Assembly (NCBI RefSeq): GCF_030929615.1
Contig: NZ_JAVFVU010000003.1
Coordinates: forward strand, 1-64,000
DNA from: Dyadobacter sp. LHD-138
Lineage (GTDB): Bacteria; Bacteroidota; Bacteroidia; Cytophagales; Spirosomataceae
Length of the DNA stretch: 64,000 nt
Direction of reading: 5' to 3'
Shown: positions 1 to 8,661 of the stretch, in pieces
How the letters are laid out: each line of letters begins with the position of its first letter
Numbering within the stretch: the first letter of the stretch is position 1
Position numbers and translations under genes: made by a program
The notes under the pieces: generated by a model
Told to the model about the DNA's origin: nothing
Database searches by the model: none
The model's input: the letters and a program-made list of their open reading frames with translations, nothing else

Positions 1-63
1 AAAGTCGAAATTGAATGGGGATTGCTTGCAATAGCACAGAATATTAGAAAAAAAGCTGCTTAG
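1..63 (+). CDS. Transposase C-terminal fragment, IS1182-like (cut by window edge)
   Basis: Frame 1 is open from the first base to a TAG at 61-63 and encodes 20 residues ending GLLAIAQNIRKKAA. This tail resembles the C-terminus of IS1182-family DDE transposases, which commonly end in a Leu-Leu-Ala-x-Ala-x-Asn-Leu/Ile-Arg-Lys pattern. The rest of the gene lies outside the window, so neither its integrity nor the left end of the element can be judged. I could not identify a terminal inverted repeat in the 100 bp after the stop. The assignment rests only on this short tail. Confidence 0.45.
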   Translation, partial: KVEIEWGLLAIAQNIRKKAA

Positions 64-160
64 AAGGGCTTGTTATTACATAATTCAATCTGATAACGCT
101 CTGAGCTTTTGATAGAAGCTTAAAAAAGATAAAACATCACGAAAGCCTATACAAAACAAA

Positions 161-193
161 GAGGGCGCCTCAATTCGAATTTGAGACGCCCTC
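161..193 (-). terminator. Rho-independent terminator of the flavin oxidoreductase gene
   Basis: GAGGGCG at 161-167 pairs with CGCCCTC at 187-193, and an inner stem continues imperfectly through TCAA/TTGA. On the minus strand the stem is followed by a T-rich run (complement of 151-160, acaaaacaaa). It lies 35 bp beyond the stop of the minus-strand gene at 228, which fits a terminator for that gene. Confidence 0.6.
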
Positions 194-227
194 ATTATAC
201 TCTATAAAGTCACGATCTATCCCAGGC

Positions 228-1259
228 TTAAACTGCCCCATTAACAAGCGGAATCACCTGACTGCCGATCAGCTTTATAGATTGCATCAGTTGTTCATGT
301 GACAATCCGGCATTATCCATTTGAAAAGTAAATCTTGAAATTCCTCCCAAAGCCTGGCTGTGCCTGATGATTTTATCAGCAACTTCCTGGGGATTCCCAA
401 TCACGTACGCTCCCCTAAGACTTCTTTGGGCATCAAAACCTTGACGAGTTACGGGAGGCCAGCCGCGTTCCCGGCCAACTTTGGTCATTGTTTCCGCGTG
501 ACCCGGATAGTACTCATCAATGGCCTGCTCTGTGGTTTCGGCCACATACCCAAATGAGTGCAAGCCTACTTTCAACTGCTCAGGTGAAAAACCTGCTTTT
601 TTACCCGCGTTCCTGTAAAGATCCACCAAGGGAGCGAAACGATGGGTCTCCCCTCCGATGACGGCCACCATAAGCGGCAGGCCAAGCGTTCCCGCCCTTG
701 CGAAGGATTCAGGCGTTCCTCCCACACCAAGCCAGATGGGAAGCTGCTCCTGCAACGGCCGGGGATAAATAGCCTGGCTATTAAGCGTTGGGCGAAACCT
801 GCCCGACCAGGTAATGAATTCATTGCTGCGGATCGAAAGCAAAAGCTCCAGTTTCTCGATGAAGAGCTGGTCATAATCTGCAAGGTTAAAACCAAACAGT
901 GGAAAAGCATCGACCGAAGAACCACGCCCCACCACCATTTCAGCGCGTCCTTTTGAGATCAGATCCAGCGTTGCATACTCTTGAAAAACCCTTACAGGAT
1001 CAGCCGCACTCAGCACCGTGACGGCACTCGTTAACTTTATCTTTTTTGTACGGGCCGCTGCCGCTGCCAGAATAACAGCCGGTGCAGAATCCAGATACTC
1101 TTTTTTGTGGTGTTCACCGATACCAAAAACATGCAGGCCTGCCTGGTCGGCAATTTCGATTCGTTCCAGTAACTCGCTCATCGCATCTACGCTACTGAGC
1201 ACGCTTCCGCCTGCATTACTTAACATTGCCGAGGCAAAACTGTCTATTCCAATCTCCAT
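228..1259 (-). CDS. LLM-class flavin-dependent oxidoreductase (luciferase-like monooxygenase)
   Basis: The product is a 343-residue bacterial luciferase-like TIM barrel expected to use FMNH2 or F420H2 to oxidise an unknown small substrate in the cytoplasm. Visible family features are the N-terminal MEIGIDSFA strand, the GIGEHH segment, KIKLTSAVTVLSAADPVRVFQEYATLDLIS, the VGRGS loop and the LPIWLGVGGTPES strand near the C-terminal half. I start at the ATG at 1259. The reading frame extends 17 codons further upstream, but those residues (MARFVRRPGYNYKQVDR) do not look like family sequence. The gene stands alone, ends in the hairpin at 161-193, and its upstream region carries a large palindrome (1408-1453), so it may be under a dedicated repressor. 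The substrate cannot be inferred. Confidence 0.85.
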   Translation of the reverse strand: MEIGIDSFASAMLSNAGGSVLSSVDAMSELLERIEIADQAGLHVFGIGEHHKKEYLDSAPAVILAAAAARTKKIKLTSAVTVLSAADPVRVFQEYATLDLISKGRAEMVVGRGSSVDAFPLFGFNLADYDQLFIEKLELLLSIRSNEFITWSGRFRPTLNSQAIYPRPLQEQLPIWLGVGGTPESFARAGTLGLPLMVAVIGGETHRFAPLVDLYRNAGKKAGFSPEQLKVGLHSFGYVAETTEQAIDEYYPGHAETMTKVGRERGWPPVTRQGFDAQRSLRGAYVIGNPQEVADKIIRHSQALGGISRFTFQMDNAGLSHEQLMQSIKLIGSQVIPLVNGAV

Positions 1260-1378
1260 ACGATCTACTTGTTTATAATTATACCCCGGTCTGCGCACAA
1301 ACCGGGCCAAACTTTTTGTTGCAATCAGACCTAAACAACGTTAAAATTCTCTAAGTCTGTCCGTTTTTTTTGACGATA

Positions 1379-1386
1379 CAAATTTA
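1379..1386 (-). promoter_or_regulatory. Candidate -7 element for the oxidoreductase gene
   Basis: On the minus strand this reads TAAATTTG, an exact match to the Bacteroidota TAnnTTTG -7 consensus, about 120 bp upstream of the start codon at 1259. I see no clear TTG at the -33 distance. The palindrome at 1408-1453 sits just upstream, covering the -33 region, which suits an operator. AT-rich DNA gives chance matches. Confidence 0.3.
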
Positions 1387-1407
1387 ACTACACTAACTAT
1401 ATAAAAT

Positions 1408-1453
1408 ATATTACTATACAAAAGGATACCAGTATCCTTTTGTATAGTAATAT
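1408..1453. promoter_or_regulatory. 46-bp perfect inverted repeat (22-bp arms, 2-nt centre), candidate operator
   Basis: The arms 1408-1429 and 1432-1453 are exact reverse complements around a central CA. The core reads AAAAGGATAC-CA-GTATCCTTTT, flanked by CTATAC/GTATAG. Each arm itself contains TATAC and GATAC steps, a layout reminiscent of operators of winged-helix repressors such as HxlR. The repeat lies between the divergent oxidoreductase (minus) and the sigma gene (plus), next to a minus-strand -7 candidate. It has no T-run and is too far from either stop codon to be a simple terminator. The remaining bases of 1260-1584 show nothing else I can support. Confidence 0.55.
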
Positions 1454-1584
1454 TAAGAAAAAGATTATCCATACATTGGTAAACTAAAAATAGTATTATT
1501 GCAAGACATAAATTTTTGCATTTTTGCAAGCGGAACTTTATCTTATTCACAATCCTGCAATTTACCGATTTATAGAGTCAAACA

Positions 1585-2142
1585 ATGACTAACGGCCCCT
1601 TGGATGAACAACAGTTATGGAGCGCATTTCAATCAGGAAATGAGGATGCCTACACCAGCCTCTACCGGCTGCATGTAAAAGCAATGTATCGTTACGGCAT
1701 GAGCCTTGTATCCGTTTCCGAGGCCTTTGTATTTGACTGTATTCATGATGTTTTCACCGAGATATGGGTGAAGAGAGAGCGATTGTCTATACCTGAAAAT
1801 GTTCGTTACTACCTTTTAAAATCATTAAAAGTCAGAATTATACATCTCTTGCAACGACAAGAAAAACCACATTCGTCCCTGACCCGGGAAGAATTTGACG
1901 ATCTGTGGTCAGAGCCTTCCATAGACGAGCTGTATGTCCAGAAAGAAGAGGCAGAAAATCGGCAGGAAATGATGCGCAAATTAATCGCGCTTCTACCCCA
2001 TCGCCAGCAGGAAGCAATCCGGCTCCGTTTCACCGAAAATATGGATTATCAGGAAATTGGCAATATCCTTGATGTAAACCGGCAATCTGCCCAAAATCTG
2101 GTGTATCGCGCCGTTCAGAAATTGCGCGAATGGCTTATTTGA
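1585..2142 (+). CDS. ECF RNA polymerase sigma factor, FecI-type (uptake system 1)
   Basis: The 185-residue protein is an extracytoplasmic-function sigma-70 factor. Region 2 spans roughly residues 20-90 (AYTSLYRLHVKAMYRYG, then DCIHDVFTEIWVKRERL, the -10 binding helix). Region 4 spans about 125-180 (LPHRQQEAIRLRFTENMDYQEIGNILDVNRQSAQNLVYRAVQKLRE), a helix-turn-helix for the -35 element. Region 3 is absent, as usual for the class. The next gene encodes a FecR-type anti-sigma factor, followed by SusC and SusD. The likely target is the SusC promoter or its own promoter, switched on when the cognate outer-membrane transporter binds substrate. The N-terminus MTNGPLDEQQLWSAFQSGNE is typical in length. 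Confidence 0.92.
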   Translation: MTNGPLDEQQLWSAFQSGNEDAYTSLYRLHVKAMYRYGMSLVSVSEAFVFDCIHDVFTEIWVKRERLSIPENVRYYLLKSLKVRIIHLLQRQEKPHSSLTREEFDDLWSEPSIDELYVQKEEAENRQEMMRKLIALLPHRQQEAIRLRFTENMDYQEIGNILDVNRQSAQNLVYRAVQKLREWLI

Positions 2143-2242
2143 CCGTATTATCTATTTTTTTCTACTTTTTATACATTTTTTAATTCCAGGTGAGTATGAA
2201 CAGGGCTGTTTTGTTATCTACTGATAAATAACAGCAAAAAAG

Positions 2243-3370
2243 GTGAATACAGACTATACAAATTTCGGAACGATTGACCTGGCAACAGATGAGGCATTTC
2301 TTCGGCACTATCTGTCTTCGACTTCCGAATCCGAACATTTTTGGAATAACTGGCTCCTTAACAATCCGGGCAAAATAGCCGAATGGGAGGAAGCACGCAA
2401 GCTTGTGGAAGCAGTCCAACTGGGATTGACAGACTATACCCGCACATACCTTTCCAAGGAAGCAGAGGAAGAACTGCTCAAAAGAATAAGGGAAACCAAT
2501 TATTTGGAAGAAATCCGCCAGGCAAAAGTAATACCTGCAACGATCTGGAAGCAAAGTCGTTTACTGGCTGCCTGCATCGCCTTGGCGGTCATAGGTCTGG
2601 GATACTGGCTGAGTCTTTACAGTATTTCCGGGGATTCAATTTATCAGCAGCAAACCTCAGAACTCCGGAATACGCTCATTGAACAAGTCAATTCACAAAA
2701 GGAACCTAAACTGATTTACCTGCCCGACAGCTCCGAGGTTCTGCTTTTCCCTGCCAGTAAAATGAGTTACCCGACAACCTATGGAAATGACAACAGAAAC
2801 GTATACCTGACAGGGAAAGCTGTTTTCGATGTGCGTAAAAATCCTGAAAGACCATTTTTAGTGTACGCAAACGAAATTATCACGAAGGTACTGGGCACCC
2901 GTTTTGAAGTAAGTGCTTTCGAAAAAGACAAAGACGTTGTCGTTAAAGTCCAAAGCGGGCAAGTATCAGTGTACCAGGAGAAGGAATATGTGAACAGTCC
3001 CAACCCCAGTTCGGAAAAAGCGGGCGTGTTACTTATGCCAAATCAGCAGGTGATATTTAAAAGAACCGGAGAACAATTTAATAAAACGCTTGTAGAAAAA
3101 CCTGCCTTACTTCTGACACCAACTACCGATCAGTTTGTATACGATGAAACACCGGTCACGCAGGTTTTAAAAAATGTCGGGGCTGCTTACGGTGTGGACA
3201 TTGTTTTCAGCAACGAACTGCTGCAAAGCTGCGATCTGACCGCGAATCTTGCCGAAGAACCGCTTAGAGGCAAGCTGGATATCATCTGCCGGTCCATCGG
3301 GGCTACCTATGAAATCGTCGATGCGCAGATCATTATTACCGCCAAAGGTTGTAGTAACACAAAAAATTAA
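2243..3370 (+). CDS. FecR-type anti-sigma factor (uptake system 1)
   Basis: This inner-membrane regulator should hold the sigma factor encoded upstream and release it in response to the SusC receptor. A cytoplasmic anti-sigma segment covers residues 1-100, one transmembrane helix lies near 107-127 (LLAACIALAVIGLGYWLSL), the periplasmic FecR domain runs from about 145 to 250 (LPDSSEVLLFPASKMSYP, FLVYANEIITKVLGTRFEV), and a DUF4974 module ends the protein (FVYDETPVTQVLKNVGAAYGVDIVF, CDLTANL, IICRSIGATYEI). I accept a GTG start at 2243, because no suitable ATG occurs before the conserved N-terminal region (FGTIDLATDEAFLRHYL). The gene lies 100 bp after the sigma gene and 143 bp before SusC. Confidence 0.9.
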   Translation: MNTDYTNFGTIDLATDEAFLRHYLSSTSESEHFWNNWLLNNPGKIAEWEEARKLVEAVQLGLTDYTRTYLSKEAEEELLKRIRETNYLEEIRQAKVIPATIWKQSRLLAACIALAVIGLGYWLSLYSISGDSIYQQQTSELRNTLIEQVNSQKEPKLIYLPDSSEVLLFPASKMSYPTTYGNDNRNVYLTGKAVFDVRKNPERPFLVYANEIITKVLGTRFEVSAFEKDKDVVVKVQSGQVSVYQEKEYVNSPNPSSEKAGVLLMPNQQVIFKRTGEQFNKTLVEKPALLLTPTTDQFVYDETPVTQVLKNVGAAYGVDIVFSNELLQSCDLTANLAEEPLRGKLDIICRSIGATYEIVDAQIIITAKGCSNTKN

Positions 3371-3431
3371 TATTGCTAAACCCTTAATTTAATCACTGCC
3401 CAATGAAAAAACCAACTTAAAGTAACCCACC

Positions 3432-3466
3432 AAAAAAGGCCAACGATGCTTGCTCCATCGTTGGCC
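3432..3466 (-). terminator. Opposite-strand intrinsic terminator in the FecR-SusC gap (system 1)
   Basis: An 11-bp perfect stem, GGCCAACGATG (3438-3448) with CATCGTTGGCC (3456-3466), is preceded by AAAAAA at 3432-3437. On the minus strand this is a stem followed by TTTTTT, the classic intrinsic terminator. In the sense direction a weaker pyrimidine run follows (cttccttttct). The position 47 bp before the SusC start fits either the 3' end of an antisense RNA or a leader hairpin. A minus-strand TATTTTTG (-7-like) at 3549-3556 would give an antisense RNA of roughly 110 nt. Confidence 0.5.
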
Positions 3467-3513
3467 CAGACTTCCTTTTCTATAACAGCCTTGCCAGACT
3501 GATAGGGAGCCTT

Positions 3514-6500
3514 ATGTCCGAATCTTTCAACAATTACGAACAAACAATCAAAAATATGGAACATGCCAGAAATTTACTATTCCTATTTATGAAAATCTCA
3601 TTGGTGCAAATATTTATGTTTTGCGCATTTTTCGGAGTTTCGTGGGCAAATGACCTGGCTGCACAGGAATTGCTCAACCGGCGTCTTTCTCTGGATGTAA
3701 AGGAGAGAAAAATAAAAGTGGTATTAAAAGAAATAGAAAAGGCCACAGGTATACATTTTTCGTATAGTCCGCAGGTTATCGAATCGAGTAGGCCCGTTAC
3801 CCTTTCCGTAAAGGATGTAACTTTAGGAGAAGTTCTGAAGCAATTGCTCACGCCCATGCAAATTTCTTACGACGTGACCGGAAAACAGGTCATTTTAAGC
3901 AACTCGTCCCCGATATCCCAACCCGGAAAAAATGACCAGTCGCAGATACAAAACATGATCGATAAATCCGTGAGCGGACGCGTTACAGATGAACGTGGTG
4001 AAGCATTGCCGGGTGTGAGCATCATGATCAAAGGAAGTAATCAGGGGACCAGTACGGATGGTGACGGCCATTACAAACTAACTGTACCGGAGGGTGCTGT
4101 GACACTTATTTTCAGCTTTGTGGGGTACCAAAGCAAAGAGATCTCTGTGGACAAAGCCACTGTTAACCTGCAAATGACGGCAGATATTAAATCGCTGTCG
4201 GAGATGGTGGTGGTGGGTTATGGCGTTCAGAAAAAAACATCGGTCACTGCGGCAGTTTCCACACTGAAGGGCGATGAAGTAGCAGCCATTCCGGTTACCA
4301 ATCTGACGAACAGCCTTGGAGGAAGATTGTCGGGTGTCATTGTAAAACAAGGTTCCGGAGAGCCTGGAAGGGATGGTTCCAGCATTTTTATCAGAGGTAT
4401 TTCTTCAACCGGAGCCAATCAGCCCCTCCTAATTGTCGACAATATCCCGCGTAGTTTCCAGCACCTCGACCCCAACACCATTGAATCGTTCACGGTATTA
4501 AAAGATGCAGCAGCAGTTGCCCCGTATGGCGTAGCAGGTGCAAACGGTGTGGTGCTTGTAACCACCAAAAGAGGAAAAAAGGGCACGCCAAGTCTCACGT
4601 ACAATGGCTATGTAGGTTTTCAGAATCCGACAGTCCTGCCCGATTACGTAAGTGCCCACCAGTTCGGTCTATTGAAAAATGCGGCAGCAGCAGCTGCCAA
4701 TTTACCTAAACCCTACTCAGATGAGGCCCTTCAGAAGTTCCTCGACGGTTCAGACAAAGATGCCTATCCAAGTCATGATGTCCGAAAAGAACTGATCGCT
4801 AAGAATTCTGTCATCACAACCCATAATATTGAACTTTCAGGTGGTGCCGAGCGTGTTTCCTACTATGCCAGTGTCGGCTACATGCATCAGGGCGGTATGT
4901 GGCAATCCACAAATACCAACCGTTATAACCTGGCGCTCAACCTGGATGCCAATGTTACAAATTCTACAAAAGTCTCCCTGAATGTAAATGGCCGTGTGCA
5001 GAAATCGCTCTATCCCTCCATCAGTACCCCCCGGATTTTCGAACTGCTTCATTACGCGCATCCGCAGAACGGCCCCTTGTTTTTCAGTAACGGCATGAAT
5101 GGTTCGTATGTTACAGGGAGCATTCTCAATAGTGGTTATCAACGTGATAAAACGACAAGCATCTACTCACAGCTTTCCATTGAGCAGCAGGTGACTTTCA
5201 TTCCTGGGTTGAATCTGAAAGCAACTGTGGCTTATGACCCGACCACGGACATGAGTAAAACATGGGTGTTACCTGTTCATATGGCTTCTATCAATACCAC
5301 CCAAAAACCCTATGTCATTACCGACGGTATTTTTGGCCAGCCCCTGCCTTCGCTGAACGAAAGTATCTCCAACTATCATCAATTGACGTATCAGGCCGGA
5401 TTAAATTATAACCGTTCATTCGGCAAGAACAATATTGGTGTTCTGGGGTTGTTTGAAGCAAAGGCAAACGACGGCAGAAGCCTTGCCGCTTCACGCCGGA
5501 ACTACAATCTTACGATCGACGAAATCAATATGGGCAGTTCCAGCAATGCCGACATGACCACCAGCGGAACCTCCTCTTCTGCAAGGCAGCTTGGCGTGGT
5601 GTACCGTGTGACCTATGATTACGCCGACAAGTATCTTTTGGAAGCCAGTGGCCGGTACGACGGAAGCTATTATTTTTCACCAGAACAACGATTTGGCTTT
5701 TTCCCCGCATTTTCGGTGGGATGGCGACTATCGGAAGAACCCTTTTTAAAAGGGAAAGCAAACTGGCTTGATAATCTAAAACTAAGGGCATCCTACGGTG
5801 AAGTGGGCGCCCTGGCAGGAAGCCCGTTCCAATACCTTAGCACATACAGTGTAGCTGGCCCGGCTTATGTTATTGGCGGAAATGCCGTGCAGGCTGTCCG
5901 TGAAAGAAATCAATCCAACCCGAACATTACCTGGGAAAGAGCCCGGAAAACGGATGTTGGCCTGGAAGGCACCTTGTGGCGCGGACTTCTGAATTTTGAA
6001 GTGGATTATTTTTACGAAAAACGCTCCAATATGCTCGTTAATCCTGACGTCATTCTTCCTTTGGAATATGGAATCGGCCTGAGTCAGGTCAATAACGGGA
6101 TTATGGACAACCGTGGTTTTGATCTTTCTCTGGGTTCAAATTATCGTATTTCAAATGATCTGCAAATTTCTTTATCGGGCAATCTGACCTATGCAAAGAA
6201 TAAGGTATTACAGGTTTTTGAAACGGCTACCACTTTTAACAATCCCAACAGAAGAGTTACCGGCCGCCCCTTAGGCACCCAATATGGTTTCCACGCATTA
6301 GGCTTTTTTCAGGTTGAAGATTTTGATGAATCGGGAAAGCTCAGGTCGGACTTTGCCGTTCAGCCTTGGGGAAAAGTACAGCCGGGCGATATCCGTTACC
6401 AGGACATGAATGCCGATGGTAAAATCAATGATGACGATATAACAACCATTGGAGACCCTGTATCCAGTCCGCGAATTATTTATGGAATTTCACCGGGTGT

Positions 6501-6939
6501 GCGTTACAAAAACTTTAATCTCGACCTGCTTTTCCAGGGCGCTGCAAAAACAAATTTCTATTATGAAATGGACGCTGGCTGGGCATTTTTCAATGGAATG
6601 GGCGCCTTCACGGACCACATGGATTACTGGACACCCGAAAACCGTAATGCTAAAAATCCTAGAATAACGGCGGCTCCTACCACCAACAATACGCAGAAGT
6701 CGAGCTTCTGGATGGGCAATGCAAGTTACCTGAGACTAAAAAGCGCGACGATCTCTTACACGCTGCCTGCCGCAATCAGCAAGAAAATCAAAACACAAAG
6801 TACCAGATTTTACGTATCCGCCCAGAATATGCTTACCTGGACAACACTGCGAAATTTTGATCCGGAGGTGGGGCACAGCCGGGGATGGAATTACCCGCAG
6901 CAAAAAGTAACTTCAATAGGTCTGAACATTACGTTTTAA
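3514..6939 (+). CDS. SusC/RagA-type TonB-dependent transporter with STN domain (system 1)
   Basis: This 1141-residue outer-membrane transporter imports an oligomeric substrate using TonB energy. In order: a signal anchor (MKISLVQIFMFCAFFGVSWA, about 26-46), an STN signalling domain (about 55-130, LSLDVKERKIKVVLKEIEKATGIHFSYS), a carboxypeptidase-regulatory-like domain (about 152-230, VSGRVTDERGEALPGVSIMI), a TonB-box-like stretch SEMVVVGYGVQKK, the plug (about 245-350, LLIVDNIPRSFQHLDPNTIESFTVLKDAAAVAPYG, usually AAIYG in this family), and a 22-strand barrel ending LNITF. The STN domain marks a receptor that signals to FecR. Start codons at residue 1 or at residue 15 (MEHARN) are both possible. 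The SusD gene follows. Confidence 0.95.
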   Translation: MSESFNNYEQTIKNMEHARNLLFLFMKISLVQIFMFCAFFGVSWANDLAAQELLNRRLSLDVKERKIKVVLKEIEKATGIHFSYSPQVIESSRPVTLSVKDVTLGEVLKQLLTPMQISYDVTGKQVILSNSSPISQPGKNDQSQIQNMIDKSVSGRVTDERGEALPGVSIMIKGSNQGTSTDGDGHYKLTVPEGAVTLIFSFVGYQSKEISVDKATVNLQMTADIKSLSEMVVVGYGVQKKTSVTAAVSTLKGDEVAAIPVTNLTNSLGGRLSGVIVKQGSGEPGRDGSSIFIRGISSTGANQPLLIVDNIPRSFQHLDPNTIESFTVLKDAAAVAPYGVAGANGVVLVTTKRGKKGTPSLTYNGYVGFQNPTVLPDYVSAHQFGLLKNAAAAAANLPKPYSDEALQKFLDGSDKDAYPSHDVRKELIAKNSVITTHNIELSGGAERVSYYASVGYMHQGGMWQSTNTNRYNLALNLDANVTNSTKVSLNVNGRVQKSLYPSISTPRIFELLHYAHPQNGPLFFSNGMNGSYVTGSILNSGYQRDKTTSIYSQLSIEQQVTFIPGLNLKATVAYDPTTDMSKTWVLPVHMASINTTQKPYVITDGIFGQPLPSLNESISNYHQLTYQAGLNYNRSFGKNNIGVLGLFEAKANDGRSLAASRRNYNLTIDEINMGSSSNADMTTSGTSSSARQLGVVYRVTYDYADKYLLEASGRYDGSYYFSPEQRFGFFPAFSVGWRLSEEPFLKGKANWLDNLKLRASYGEVGALAGSPFQYLSTYSVAGPAYVIGGNAVQAVRERNQSNPNITWERARKTDVGLEGTLWRGLLNFEVDYFYEKRSNMLVNPDVILPLEYGIGLSQVNNGIMDNRGFDLSLGSNYRISNDLQISLSGNLTYAKNKVLQVFETATTFNNPNRRVTGRPLGTQYGFHALGFFQVEDFDESGKLRSDFAVQPWGKVQPGDIRYQDMNADGKINDDDITTIGDPVSSPRIIYGISPGVRYKNFNLDLLFQGAAKTNFYYEMDAGWAFFNGMGAFTDHMDYWTPENRNAKNPRITAAPTTNNTQKSSFWMGNASYLRLKSATISYTLPAAISKKIKTQSTRFYVSAQNMLTWTTLRNFDPEVGHSRGWNYPQQKVTSIGLNITF

Positions 6940-6959
6940 ACCCGCTAAATCACTACATC

Positions 6960-8609
6960 ATGATCAACATCGGAATTATACGCAAGTACAGTGGGAAAGC
7001 CATTTTAGTATGTTTGTTATTGACACAACTCTCCTGCTCTGATTTTCTGGAAGTTGAATCCAGAGAACAGGTTTCTGACGCTACCCTGTGGCAAACAACG
7101 GGTAATGCAGACCTTTTCCTGAACAATGTCTATTCAGGCATTCCCGGTCCGTTCAACACTTTTGACCCGGGTGAAAATTTCACAGACAATGCCATGAACG
7201 GTGTGAACGGCCAGACCAGCCGGACACTTTATGCCAACTCGGTATATACGCCCAGCAACGCGCCCAGTGCCTGGGGCAGGTTTACCAACATCAGGGCTTG
7301 CAATTTGTTTATTGAAAAAGTCACGGCTTCTCAACTTCCTGAACCCTGGAAAAAAGTGAGGCTGGCAGAGGCACGGTTTGTAAGGGCTTATTATTACATG
7401 CTGCTCTGGACAAATTATGGGGGCGTTCCCATCATCGACAATGTGCTGAACCAAAATGAGCAGGGAGATGAAATTTTCCGTGCCCGAAATACCGCAGAGG
7501 AAACCTACCAGTTTATTGTATCCGAGTGTGCGGCCATTGCCAATGATTTACCGGAAACGGTGCAGGCAGGCAGGGCATCCAAAGGAGCCGCACTGACTTT
7601 ACAGGGATTTTGTGAACTTTATCAGGCCAGTCCGCTCTACAACCCAACCAACGACAAGGCCAAGTGGCTGAAAGCGGCACAGACCAGTAAAAAAGTGATC
7701 GACCAGGCAACCTATTCTCTGTTCCCAAATTATGAAACCATGTTACTGGAAGCCAATAACAACAACAATGAAATCATTTTCGCCAAGCAGTATCTCGGCG
7801 GAACATCACTCGGTGGCGGCAGAGAAGGTTTGCAGGGGCCATGGATTGTCGGCGGTATCCAGCATGCCTATGGTGGCGTAAACCCAACTCAAGAGCTCGT
7901 TGACGAATATGCGATGGCCAACGGACTTTCAATTTCCGACCCTGCTTCGGGTTATGATCCACAGAAACCCTATACAAACCGGGAAAAGAGGTTTTATCAA
8001 TCCGTTATCTATGACGGCGCATCCTGGCTGGACAAAGAAATGATCATGAAACAAGGTGTCGGTAGTCGTAATGCAACAGATTTGAGTAATACCAATGAAG
8101 CAACCAATACAGGTTATTATCTTAAGAAGGGGTTGGATCCCAAATACGCGGTTAACGGTGACCACAGGTTAAGCAGTGCCAACTTTGTTATTTTTCGTTA
8201 TGCCGAAGTGCTTTTAAACTATGCAGAAGCACAAAACGAAGCAACCGGCCCCGATGCCTCCGTGTACGAAGCGGTGAATAAGGTAAGAGCAAGATCCGAA
8301 CTGCCGGCACTGAAAACAGGGCTTACCCAGGAACAAATGCGGGTGGCCATTTACAGAGAGCGTCGTGTAGAACTGGCTTTTGAAGAAAAAAGATGGTACG
8401 ACCTGATGCGTTTGAAACTGGCAGAAAAAAACCTGAATGGGACGCTTCACGCGATGGTTATCGAACAGACGAGCGGAAAATGGAATTACAAGGTGGTACC
8501 TGCACCCGACGGATCAAGAACTTTCTTTGCTGAAAAAAACTATGTTTTCCCTGTTCCGCAGTCAGCCATTGACCGCAATTCAAAACTGACACAAAACCCT
8601 AATTATTAA
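6960..8609 (+). CDS. SusD/RagB-family nutrient-binding lipoprotein (system 1)
   Basis: This is the surface lid lipoprotein partner of the preceding SusC. The N-terminus MINIGIIRKYSGKAILVCLLLTQLSCSDF carries a lipobox ending at Cys27. Family features are the tetratricopeptide-like helices (WKKVRLAEARFVRAYYYMLLWTNYGGVPII), the RYAEVLLNYAEAQNEATG segment, YRERRVELAFEEKRWYDLMR and the C-terminal PVPQSAIDRN...LTQNPNY motif. The open frame begins at 6885 inside susC, but the ATG at 6960 gives the proper signal peptide and starts 20 bp after the SusC stop. Co-transcription with SusC is likely. Confidence 0.93.
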   Translation: MINIGIIRKYSGKAILVCLLLTQLSCSDFLEVESREQVSDATLWQTTGNADLFLNNVYSGIPGPFNTFDPGENFTDNAMNGVNGQTSRTLYANSVYTPSNAPSAWGRFTNIRACNLFIEKVTASQLPEPWKKVRLAEARFVRAYYYMLLWTNYGGVPIIDNVLNQNEQGDEIFRARNTAEETYQFIVSECAAIANDLPETVQAGRASKGAALTLQGFCELYQASPLYNPTNDKAKWLKAAQTSKKVIDQATYSLFPNYETMLLEANNNNNEIIFAKQYLGGTSLGGGREGLQGPWIVGGIQHAYGGVNPTQELVDEYAMANGLSISDPASGYDPQKPYTNREKRFYQSVIYDGASWLDKEMIMKQGVGSRNATDLSNTNEATNTGYYLKKGLDPKYAVNGDHRLSSANFVIFRYAEVLLNYAEAQNEATGPDASVYEAVNKVRARSELPALKTGLTQEQMRVAIYRERRVELAFEEKRWYDLMRLKLAEKNLNGTLHAMVIEQTSGKWNYKVVPAPDGSRTFFAEKNYVFPVPQSAIDRNSKLTQNPNY

Positions 8610-8623
8610 GTCAATATAAATCG

Positions 8624-8647
8624 AAAATGAAATCTGTATTTCATTTT
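8624..8647 (+). terminator. AT-rich perfect hairpin between SusD and the haem-protein gene
   Basis: AAAATGAAAT (8624-8633) and ATTTCATTTT (8638-8647) are exact reverse complements around CTGT. The stem is weak in GC and lies in the 52-bp gap before the gene at 8662. It could be a partial terminator or an RNA-processing site that lowers expression downstream of SusCD. Confidence 0.4.
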
Positions 8648-8661
8648 ACAAAAATACACCA

